In this document: piece after piece, positions 1-8,818 of the stretch | How positions within the stretch are numbered: position 1 is the first letter of the stretch | Layout: the number at the start of each line of letters is the position of its first letter | NCBI GenBank assembly: GCA_021018995.1 | Contig: CM037588.1 | Span: forward strand, 139,435,725 to 139,499,724 | From: Chloranthus sessilifolius | Lineage: Eukaryota > Streptophyta > Magnoliopsida > Chloranthales > Chloranthaceae | Direction: 5' to 3' | DNA length: 64,000 bases | Notes under the pieces: model-generated | Database searches by the model: none | The model's input: only the letters and a program-made list of their open reading frames with translations | Told to the model about the DNA's origin: nothing | Position numbers and translations under genes: made by a program

Positions 1-1238
1 AGGTCCTTCCCAGTTAGGCTTGAATTTTCCTCTCAGATCGGTGTGGAGGGATGAGAAGATCTTCTTGAGTATCGTGTCTCCTACCTTCAGATTTCGACCG
101 CAAACACATTTGTTGTAAGCGCGTACGATTCACCTTGGATAGACTTGGGTATGACACAAGGCCAGTAGCCTTTTCTCGTCCAACAAGTTCAGCTGCTCAA
201 AGATGGATCTCTCTCTCAGCCTCAGATAGGCCTGAATCCATGAGGATGCGGAGTGAGGGCACCTCTACTTCTACCGGTAAGACGGCCTCAGTTCCATACA
301 CAAGGGAGAATGGTGTTGCCCCTGTAGCGGTACGGATCGACGTTCTGTAGGCCCATACTACAAATGGTAACATCTCACTCCAATCTTGATAGGTGATGAC
401 CATTTTCTCGAGGATGCAGATGAAAGTTTTGTTAGCAGCTTCTACGACCCCGTTGGTTTGTGGCTGATAAGGCGATGAGCGATGGTACTTGATTTTATAC
501 TGCTCGCAGAAGGCCTTGATGCGCTTGTTCGCGAAGTTTGTCCCATTATCTGTGATGATGTCCTTGGGTACTCCAAATCGTCACACAATATTATTCTTGA
601 TGAATTTCTCGACGTGTTGAGCCGTGATGTTCGCATAGGATGCTGTCTCTACCCATTTGGTGAAGTATTCGATGGCGACGAGGATGAACCAATGCCCGTT
701 TGAAGCCTTTGGATTAATCATTCCGACGACGTCAAGGCCCCAGGTGATAAAGGGCCATGGAGTGGCCATGCTGTGTAGATCAATAGCTAGAGCATGTATC
801 AGACTGGAGTGTTCTTGGCATTTGTAACACCTCTGAACGTGCTTGCAACAATCGGTTTCTATAGTGGTCCAGTAGTACCCTTGCCGTAGGATCTTCTTAG
901 CAAGCATGTGCCCGCTGACATGAGCATCGCATACCCCCTCATGGATCTCCTTCATAATGTTGGCTGCCTCACTCTCGGTAAGGCATCTGAGCAAGATGTT
1001 GTTATAGGATCACTTGTAAAGGCACTCACCATAGACGACGTAGTTCACTGCCAAACGTTGGATGGTCCGCCTGTCCGTCCTAGATGTATCTTCAGGGAAA
1101 GTTCGCGTCTCAAGGAAGTTCTTGATATCTTAGAACCAAGGTGGCTCATCATTTAACTTTGTAGGTTCCTCAATCTAGAGGTAGAAGACCGGCTCGTTCC
1201 TATATTCGATGATGATTGGCTTCATGTCGACACTATAG
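1..1238 (-). pseudogene. E1 integrase (zinc-binding, core and start of C-terminal domain), broken
   Basis: This is the integrase end of the E1 polyprotein. Reading leftwards from 1238 there is a linker (VDMKPIIIEY), then an HHCC zinc-binding region around 830-990 (YKCQEH part), then the DDE core. All three acidic residues are recognisable: GLDVVG near 740, a TDNG motif near 540-560, and the glutamate in NGVVEAANK near 430-455. The C-terminal part (EAVLPVEVEV) is at 197-300. A TGA stop after NNIV near 590 fits a CGA to TGA change. Frameshifts separate the blocks and the domain continues past base 1. It would have inserted the cDNA copy into the genome, but it cannot be functional here. Confidence 0.9.
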
Positions 1239-4200
1239 TGTTAGTGCGCGCTTTTTCTGGGTTCCTCTCGATCCCCGTTGAATCAATGGCTCCAATTCAG
1301 TACAAGTGAATTCTAGCGATGCAGCGTTTGGAATGTTAGAAATAATAGATTTTCTAGGAAGGTTCCAAGTTTATTACGATCGCCAGCTGTAAATATTTAT
1401 CGACGCTGCAACACGTCATTCTGAGAGCAGGTGTGAGTTACTTCTTTATTGAGTCATCCGCCTACGAACGTCAGTAGCTATATCTTTTCTTATGATTTAG
1501 ATAATTTAATTTTCCTTTTATTTTTCGTTATTGTTATAGTTCAGATCAGTTTAGACTTCCCTAATTCTGTTATGAATTTAGTTATATGAAAATTTATTAT
1601 AGTTTATTTAATTTAATATTCTAATTCTATCAGGAGTCTAGTTAATTTTTACTATTCCTATCCTTATTGAAAGTCTAATTAATTAAGTATCCTAATCCGA
1701 TCAGAAGTCCGATTGTGATTAGGTTTCCTAATTGTACTAGGAGTGTACACATAGTAGTTCTGGTGAAATTCTAATTAAATCAAGCATGCTAGTTATACTA
1801 AGATTCTAAGTAGAACAAGTATACTAGTTGTATTGAGATTCTAATTGAATCAAGTATAGCAGTCTTACCAGAATTCTAATTGAAATAGGGAACTAATTCT
1901 ACTAAAACTCTAATTTAGGCAATGAATTAATCAGACTGAAATTCTAATTAGAGCAAGAAATTAACAAATTAAAATTTGATTTAAAGAAATTAATCAATCA
2001 TACTAAAATCTAATTAACTTAATTAATTATGCTGAAATAAAATAAATCTACTAGTTAATTATACTAAAAAGGTAAGAAAAGCAATTAATTAATTTAAGAA
2101 TTCATAAAAAAAAGGGGTTTTGGGACTGCTATGCTGAGGATTGGCCTCGTTCCCGAGTACCCTCCGTAAGCTCCCTTGGGCAAATCGGGTGGCTGAGACT
2201 GAAGATAAATTGGATTCGTGATGATAAAAAGTATTTTTGGATTTTTCAGAGTCGATTTCGGAGTAATAATTATGAATTAAATTATGAACTAGAATTATAG
2301 AAACTGAAATTAATATTTAGGATTTTTAGAAATATTAAACTAAGAAATTTAAATTTAAATTTAAATTTCTAGGATTGAATTCGGGTCCGAAATCAGAAAA
2401 TCAGACTCTATGATTAAAGACTAGTTCTAGAATCTAAGACCTAGAACCAGAGATTAATGATAGGACTGGAGATTAAGATTTTATAACAGAATTCAAGCCT
2501 AGGATCGGTGTGTCGGACCGTCGGATTAAGGACTGGTTCTAAATTCGGAGAACTAGAACCAGGTATAAAAAAATTTGCGGTCTAAAAAGGTGCTACGATC
2601 TCGAACTAAAAATTAAAACTAATAGAATTCCTAAATCTAGAGGCTAGAAGTTATGGTCGTGAATAAAAAATTAATCCTTACCTAGGATCGGGGCTACGGA
2701 GAGAAATCTCAAAGATTCGAAACTTGAATCTCGAAATCATGACTAGGTTGCTCTATGGGTTTGTCCTCAGAGTTCTCTGGTTTCGGAATCTCAAAAAAAA
2801 AAACCGTTCTCTCTCGAAAAATTGTCTAGCCTCCTCGGCGAATTTAGAAAAAAATCTGTTATAGGTTTTTTCCTAATTAAACACCCTATTTCAGGTGTTT
2901 AATCGAATTGCGTGCCAATTTCTCGGTGATTAATTTGATTTGAGTCTGTCATCGACTCAGTGAGCGATCGGCTGACTTGCTCAGCAAGTTTCCTAGTCCT
3001 AACCACGTTAGAACTAATTGCGCGCCCATTGTGAGGTGCGCAATCCAATTAAATGTTCCTTCTGAAGCGCTTAATTGAGGAAACTTAGGGGTCGAGGACA
3101 GTGAGGCTAGGCCGGGCGTAGGCCAATTGAGCGCTGATGGTGTGGCGCTCAATCCAATCGTATGTCTAGTGTTAGGCGCGTGATCAAGTCTTGAGTTGGT
3201 CTGGGGAAAGGAAGTCTTTTTTGAGAAGGGACTGATTGCGCGCTTGTGATTTAGCATGCAATTGAATTAAGCGCATGGTTTTAGGCGCTTAATTTGGGGT
3301 TGTCTAAGTCGAGGTCGGCCTTGAAATGTCAGACTATTATTTTAGCCTGCATTTTGACTATAAACTATTATTTCAGTATATAGTCTCCCTATGTTGGGAT
3401 CTAAGCCACAAAGCTATTGTTTCAGCCTGTGTTCATCCATGTGCTATTGTTTCAGTGTATGGTTCCGACGTTAGGGTTATGGAGCCTAAATCACAGAGCT
3501 ATTGTTTTAGCCTGTGTCCAGTCATATACTATTATTTCAGCATATGGTCCCACCTTAGGGCAAAAGGGGTCTGAAATGCAAGACTATTATTTCAGTCTGC
3601 ATTCCGACTATATACCATTATTTCAGTATATAGTCTCCCTGCGTTGGTATCTGAGCCACAGAGCTATTATTTTAGCCTGTGTTCAGCCATGTACTATTAT
3701 TTTAGTATATGGTTCCCACATCCGAGGTATGGGGCTTGAGCCACAGAACTATTATTTCAGCCTGTGTTCAGTCATATACTATTATTTCAATATATGGTCC
3801 CACATTAGGGTTAGGGGTCTGAAATGCGAGACTATTGTTTCAGTCTGTATTCTGACTATATAATTATTTCAGTATATAGTCTCCCTATGTCGGGATCTAA
3901 GCCACAGAGCTATTGTTTCAGCCTATATTCAGCCATGTACTATTGTTTCAGTATATGCTTCCCACATCGGGGGTATGGGGCCTGAGCCATAGAGCTATTA
4001 TTGTTTCAGCCTGTGTCCAACCATATACTATTATTTCAGTATATGGTCCCACATTAGGGTTAAGGGTGTGAATGAGAAAATATTGTTTCAATCTGCATTC
4101 CGACTAGATACTATTGTTTCAGTATATAGTCTCCCTACGTCGGGATCTGAGCCACGGAGCTGTTGTTTCAACTCGTTTTCAGTCATGTACTATTATTTCA

Positions 4201-4372
4201 GTGCATGGTTCCCACGTCAGGGGTATGGGGCCTGAGCCACAGAACTATTATTTCAGCCTGTGTCCAACCATATACTATTATTTCAGCATATGGTCCCATA
4301 TCAGGGTTATGAGGTCAAATATTGACCGAACAAATTTATATACTTCTAGAGGGCAAAATGGGGGTGTCTATA
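1239..4372 (-). repeat. E2 3' LTR (copy A)
   Basis: This 3.13-kb copy aligns along its length with 25756-28870 and with the shorter solo copy at 19671-22175. On the minus strand it starts TATAGACACCCCC, where the solo copy keeps the canonical TGTAGACACCCCC, and ends ACTAACA. From the minus-strand 5' side it contains the palindrome array (4335-3327), a GC-rich stretch of GCGC/TTAAT motifs (3300-2880), an A-rich block with AGACCTAGAA-type repeats (2700-2300), and a degenerate CTAATT repeat tract (2100-1500). A segment near 1375-1400 contains ATCGCCAG, resembling the primer site. The + strand ORFs across 3326-4461 are translations of the repeat, not genes. Confidence 0.9.
3327..4335. repeat. Higher-order palindrome array in LTR A, about 249 bp x 4
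   Basis: The landmark GACTATATAC-type arm recurs at 3356, 3606, 3853 and about 4102, giving periods of 250, 247 and 249. Within each period about five palindromes follow one another. Each is centred on the same loop TATT(A/G)TTTCA but has different arms: GACTATATAC/GTATATAGTC, CCATGTAC/GTGCATGG, CCATATAC/GTATATGG, CACAG/CTGTG and AATGC.AGACT/AGTCTGCATT. The array sits at the start of U3 in the transcribed (minus) orientation. Confidence 0.85.
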
Positions 4373-4387
4373 GATGCCCCTCTTTGG
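4373..4387 (-). other. E2 polypurine tract
   Basis: On the minus strand the sequence directly before the 3' LTR is AAAGAGGGGCATC, a purine run of the kind that primes plus-strand DNA synthesis in LTR retroelements. It abuts the LTR start at 4372. Confidence 0.7.
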
Positions 4388-5442
4388 CGCGCTCTTGCGA
4401 AGTAAGAACGCGTCGAAGAAGTAGACACCCCTCATTCGAGGTGACTTCTAGTTTCTCTTAGGAAATCACAAATGTTAATTGGTGATGCTGGCATGACAGG
4501 CTTGGCTTTCTTATCTATTAACGTAAGCTAAAATTGAGCATTTGAAGGGCAAATGGTAGCTGTCGAAGGGCACATTCCGGGTCTGTGGGTGCATGGCACA
4601 TTCCGCTGCATGGAGCGGGGAAACAGAGGGATTTTATGCAATCAAGATACCAAGGCGTCAATCAAATGTCCAAAATAAGGTCTAAGGACCGATAATAATA
4701 AAATGAAGTATCATGTAATATCGAAGACTTTTGCAAGTCATGTCAGACCAGGCGTGTCATTGCTCACACCAATGTGCGTCAGGCATTTCTTTTCCAACAG
4801 GTGTTTGTAAGTTCTTAGATTAGATATACTCAATATTCAGTTTCTCAGGGAATGGCCGGTTTGGGCTGGTAATTGAAGTGGGCCTTGTGAGGTGTGCTCA
4901 ATTGAATTCTACACAGTGGCGTGTACACTTGATTCATCTGGAGTCGGCCTCTAAGTTAGGAATTCTAATCCTAATGCATTTGAACAAATGATTCTGCGCA
5001 GTGGAGTGTACGCTTGATCCAATTATGTGCAATGGGATATGTGCTTGATTGTGAGTTCAGGGGTTGGGTATTCTAGTCCTAATGTGTCTGAACAAATGAT
5101 TCTGCGTAGTGGAGTATGCACTTGATCTAATTCTGCGCAGTGGGATATGCTCTTGATTGCAAGTTCAGGGTCTTAGGAGTTGAAGGTTAGATTTAAGTGT
5201 AATTTATTGTGTGCAAGTGATGGGGCGCTTAATCAATTTTTTTTTTGTTATTTAAAGAAGGGTGAGTTGGGTCTATTTATCTTATTGCTTTGTTCTTCTT
5301 TTCTTCTCTCTTTTTTTTGTTATTTTTTTTGTTTTACATTACTTTTTCTTTAGTAAGGGGATTTTGAAAATTTGATAAATTTGAAATTTTAAAATTTTAG
5401 AGATTTTAACTTAAGATCAATCGGAGTAAAACGGTGGAAAAC
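4388..5442. other. Post-pol spacer of E2 with a 108-bp tandem repeat
   Basis: I find no gene here. Between about 4905 and 5170 a unit containing CTAATGxxTxTGAACAAATG followed by ATTCTGCGCAGTGGAGT repeats with a period of 108 bp (CAAATGATTCTGCG at 4985 and 5093), with a partial earlier copy. The rest is AT-rich, with a T-run near 5235-5345 just upstream of the first short + strand ORF. A weak TATA-like CTATTTATC at about 5273 could serve as a promoter, but this is a guess. Confidence 0.5.
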
Positions 5443-5583
5443 ATGGCTTCCGAGACATCACTGAGCAGATCCACCAGTTCCGGATTTGTGGATAGTGTCG
5501 CAATAGGACTTTGGAGATTCCTTCTCTCTAGGTCTGCTATGCTAGGGCTTGGCAGTTGTGATGTGATGTCTCGGGAGAAATGA
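5443..5583 (+). CDS. Short ORF (46 aa), possible start of an antisense unit
   Basis: ATG at 5443 follows GGAAAAC, an acceptable plant start context. The product begins MASETSLSRSTSSGF and ends at a TGA at 5581-5583. I recognise no domain. It lies antisense to E2 and is followed by a field of TCGCGATGGGAC repeats. Because it sits at the same relative position (downstream of an AT-rich stretch) as the starts of the two other antisense units, it may be a first exon. It could equally be a chance frame. Confidence 0.25.
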   Translation: MASETSLSRSTSSGFVDSVAIGLWRFLLSRSAMLGLGSCDVMSREK

Positions 5584-5585
5584 TA

Positions 5586-6030
5586 TCGCGATGGGACCTG
5601 GGGATCAATTTTGGAGAGAGAGTCCTTTTCCTTAGTGATGGGACATGATCAATCTTTCCCTCTTTTTATCATATGGTGTGGCATTTGCTATCTGAGCTTT
5701 TTTTTTTTTTTTTTTCTTCAGGTAGTGATGTTTGTGATGGGATGTCGACTAAGCGTAGTTAGAGGTGGCGTGCTCGCGCCCTCGAGAGATTTTCTTTCGG
5801 CTTCTCGCGATGGGACATGAGGGTATGGTTAATTTATTGCGATGGGACTAGATATTGAGGTGATATCGCATGTGTACATGCTATCGTGATGGGGATGGGT
5901 GCTATCGATGCTTTCTTCTCATGCAAGGGTATGCGCTCGGACGGGTGAGTAAGTCTTTATATTTTTCTTGTCGGAACAGCTTGTGAGACTATGCGATGGG
6001 ACAAAAGAATCTTGGCCAAGATGGGATAAA
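5586..6030. repeat. Interspersed TCGCGATGGGAC motif cluster
   Basis: The motif, exact or with one or two changes, occurs at 5586, 5636, 5733, 5804, 5839, 5885, 5993 and 6022. Spacing is irregular (about 30-110 bp), so this is not a simple tandem repeat. Flanks often read ATATCGCGATGGGAC or TCTCGCGATGGGAC. Function unknown. Confidence 0.5.
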
Positions 6031-6375
6031 AAGGTATGAGGGTGTAGATTTCGTCTAAAGTCAGGTATTACGCGCCTATTTTAGGTCACTCAATACGATT
6101 GTGCGCTTATTTTCGAGCGTCCGATCACAAGTTTGACGGGTTGTTTACACGTGTGGGAGTGTGCGTGCGATTGTATTCTGCGTTATAATAGAAGTGCGTG
6201 ATCGGAGTGTCACCAAGTTAGTGTATGGGTGACCTTTCAAGTCGCGCGGTGGTAGTGTGTCAGTTGATAAATTTGCGCAGTTCGTGGAATGTGCACAATT
6301 TGCATTGTGCGCAGTATGCATAGCGCGTGATGGAATTAAACGCACTTGTTCGGGCGCGTGATTAAGGTCGTACTC

Positions 6376-6383
6376 TATATAAG
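6376..6383 (+). promoter_or_regulatory. TATA box of antisense unit 2
   Basis: TATATAAG at 6376-6383 lies in a GC-rich context (GCGCGTGATTAAGG just upstream) and is followed by a pyrimidine-rich leader. The PMD gene promoter at 8642 has the same layout, with a GCGCG motif, then TATA, then a T-rich leader. Confidence 0.5.
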
Positions 6384-6583
6384 CGAGGGAGACTTCATTT
6401 GTTTTTCATTCTTCAGTTTAGTCTCGAGTTTTGACTTTTTCTGTATATCTTGTATTCTGAAATTCATGTTTTAGTGATATCGAGTGATCCAACTGTCTGA
6501 TTGGGATGTTATTTCTTCCTATATTAGTTATTTCGCATGATCTCTGTACTGATGTGATGTTCGTGGACAGCGCTGTTCTGAGA

Positions 6584-6670
6584 ATGGGCGGTATTGGGAA
6601 TGAGGACGCTAGTCTTTACAGCGTTGAGGAGGCGGCGATGCAGGAGGCTAAGATAACGGAAGAGGAGTAA
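6584..6670 (+). CDS. Small antisense ORF (28 aa), unit 2
   Basis: ATG at 6584-6586 opens a 28-residue acidic frame ending EAKITEEE before TAA at 6668-6670. An AG dinucleotide (TGGACAG) lies just upstream, so it may be a last exon. Downstream, the GGAAGAGGAG and TTTCCCAA block and the hairpin at 6828 are repeated at about 7665-7700 and 7769 after the next unit, so the two are diverged copies of one gene end. No domain recognised. Confidence 0.35.
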   Translation: MGGIGNEDASLYSVEEAAMQEAKITEEE

Positions 6671-6827
6671 AAAGTGGAGGGATGTGTTTCCCAACCAATT
6701 CTCCCTGAAGTCTCCGATTGGACGCTTCGAGCGGAATCTGCTCCTCCCTTCATCTCAGTTTTGAACCCAGTCTTTGTTTTAGGTTGTAGGTTAAAATTTT
6801 AGGTTTTCGTTTTGGGTTGTAAATTAA

Positions 6828-6857
6828 GGAGGTATGTCTCCGGTGATATTTGTAAAA
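6828..6857 (+). terminator. 3'-end hairpin of antisense unit 2
   Basis: GGAGG-TATG-TCTCC (6828-6841) forms a 5-bp stem with a TATG loop. It is followed by GGTGATATTTGTAAAAC, a likely polyadenylation context. The same arrangement occurs at 7769 and 12764 with different stem bases. Confidence 0.5.
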
Positions 6858-7427
6858 CTTTTGAGTTATAAATGAAGGGGTATTTCTTTTGTTTATTTTG
6901 TCGTGCTTGTTTATTTGTTTAAGCTTATTAGCGGATTAGTTTGATTTATCTGATTTGTTTGACTTATTTTAGGATCTAATTTAGCTTGGATTTTAGTTTG
7001 TTTTATGGGGTTTGTTTAGAGGTTTTACTTGGTTCCGAGGGGTTTGGTTGGGGCTTTTTTTTTTGTCCTAAACAAGTTAGGGTCTCATTTTAGAGAGCTT
7101 TTTTCTGTTTAAAGTTTTGTCTGGTTTAAGGTTTGATTTAACTTGACTTTTGGCCTTTTATTTGATTCAACATGAGACTTAAAAGGTATGAGTTTTAAAG
7201 GGTTCTAGATGGGTGTTAAATGTTTAAATCCTGTTGGTTCATCTAGGCTTGGGGGGATTGGTGTTTCCTTGAAGGGGTAAGTGTTGTGTGATTATTGATT
7301 CATCTAGGTTTGTCATAGATTGTGGTCTTTCAAAGGGGGTATGTGTTTGGTATAGATTTAATTGGATTAGAAGGGGTTTAAAGGTGTGACACTTGTCATT
7401 TGGTAATTCAGGAGGTATAGTTTATAA

Positions 7428-7640
7428 ATGTGTGAGCTAAAAGTTTTGGGTTATTGTTGCTTTGAATTTTATTCCAAGTTTGGGATTAAAAGTTTTCTGG
7501 CATTTTTTTTTGTTTTGGGCATTTTCTTGTTCATTAATGTCTTTTCTTCCTTTCCTTTTTGTATCCCGGGTGTTGGACCTGAAGAGTTGTATTTATTGCG
7601 TGAATTGTTGAGAATGGACGAGATTAAGAATGCAAGGTAG
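7428..7640 (+). CDS. Small antisense ORF, unit 3
   Basis: A 70-residue frame whose first half (7428-7565) is T-rich and hydrophobic and looks like intron or leader. The last third (GVGPEELYLLRELLRMDEI) looks like a real leucine-rich, coiled-coil-like exon end. It stops at TAG 7638-7640. The 3' flank repeats that of unit 2 (GCTAACGGAAGAGG, then GGTTTCCCAA) and ends at the hairpin 7769-7782. Probably the terminal exon of a diverged copy of unit 2. Confidence 0.35.
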   Translation: MCELKVLGYCCFEFYSKFGIKSFLAFFFVLGIFLFINVFSSFPFCIPGVGPEELYLLRELLRMDEIKNAR

Positions 7641-7768
7641 CAGTCGAATTGCTACCATGCTAACGGAAGAGGGGAAGATGAGATTTTTGGTTTCCCAAAT
7701 AAATCTAGATTCGTGCATTGCCTGAACATGCGGATTTTTTAAGTTTCTTGTTTTAAGTTGTATGTTCA

Positions 7769-7800
7769 GAGGGTATGCCCTCGGTGTATTTTGTAATTAT
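7769..7800 (+). terminator. 3'-end hairpin of antisense unit 3
   Basis: GAGGG-TATG-CCCTC (7769-7782) is a perfect 5-bp stem with the same TATG loop as at 6828. It is followed by GGTGTATTTTGTAATTA. Compared with the 6828 copy, base changes occur on both sides of the stem. Confidence 0.5.
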
Positions 7801-8641
7801 TTTATTTATTTATGAAGTGATTATGATTTTAATTTCTTTTGTAAATTCAGGTTTAGTTTGTTTTGTAGCCTATTTAATTTGTTTTGAGTGCGAGGTTTAC
7901 TTGTTTAATTTATTTATTTTGGATCGAGGCAAGTTAGGAGAATTTTTTTGTTTTGACTTAGTTTGGGCCTAGTTGGAGTATATGAACGATGGGGATATTT
8001 TTCTTGTTTAGTTTCGCCTTAGTTGGGGCAGGTTTTTTTTGTTTGTTTAGTTTTGGTTGGAGTGTGTAAACGGTATCGGGGCTTTTTTTTTTTTTGGTCT
8101 CAGTCTGGAGCATTTTCCTTTAGTTGTAAGGGTGCATATTTTTTTAAGACTGGAATGTTTTGGATCGGGCTTAACAAGGCTTGGTTTAGGGTAATAATTA
8201 GTATCGGAGATCACCCAATTTAGGCCTGTGAACATGCTATCCTAGGCCTTTTTTTTGTGTTTCTGCAGAATTGTGCACTTCATTCCGAGCGCATAAATTA
8301 ATTGCGCGCCAGAGGGTGGGAGTGCATTCAAAGCGTCTAAACGTTATTAAGCGCCGATTTCCGATTGTTTTACCGATTTAAACTCAAGGTACTGGGCGCG
8401 TGATTAGGGCGGTGGCTGGTTACTGTACGGGTGATCATTGGCATTCGCACGCCACTATGTGGACGCTTGAAGTGATTACACTCTAAGTAGGTTGCGCGCA
8501 ACCAGATGGTCAGGTTAGTTTAAGGGGGTGACAATTCTTTTGTGCGCTCAAGATCGATCGCTTGATCCAAATTAAGCGCGGTGAGAGTGGTGCCTGATTG
8601 GTTTGAGCGCCTAGATTTACATGCGCGATTCAGCTGTGTCC
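7801..8641. other. T-rich spacer and GC-motif upstream region of the PMD gene
   Basis: From 7801 to about 8270 the + strand is T-rich with long T runs and no supported gene. From 8275 to 8640 short motifs of the type GCGCG, GCGCTTAAT and GCGCGTGATT recur. The same motif family appears at 6060-6360 before unit 2 and inside the E2-family LTRs (2880-3300, 27400-27800). It may be a shared promoter-proximal module. Confidence 0.4.
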
Positions 8642-8649
8642 TATAAATA
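8642..8649 (+). promoter_or_regulatory. TATA box of the antisense PMD gene
   Basis: TATAAATA at 8642-8649 lies 177 bp upstream of the ATG at 8819. It is followed by a pyrimidine-rich leader (TTTTCATTTTTGTCGC), typical of plant 5' UTRs. Confidence 0.6.
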
Positions 8650-8818
8650 GTTCAAAATTTTTCATTTTTGTCGCACGATCTGTTTTGTCTTCGATTCTAT
8701 GTTTCCTTGTTTCTTTGTGCTCTAATTTTTGTGTTTTCGTGATATTTTGCTATCCGGCCATCCGTTTCAGGCGCCGTCTCCTTCGTTCTCTTTAATTTTT
8801 TGAGCTCTTCATTCTAGG

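Noticed and set aside
1239-4372. Interpreting the three long related segments (A, B, C) as three independent solo LTRs
   Set aside because: A and C share array copy number, bracket a complete gag-to-integrase order and have matching flanks, and E1 coding resumes across them. Only B has its own perfect duplication.
3326-4461. Several overlapping + strand frames with repeated FQYIVS and ACVQ words, possible repeat protein
   Set aside because: They are translations of the 249-bp palindrome repeat in the LTR. The same frames recur in LTRs B and C and change with unit indels.
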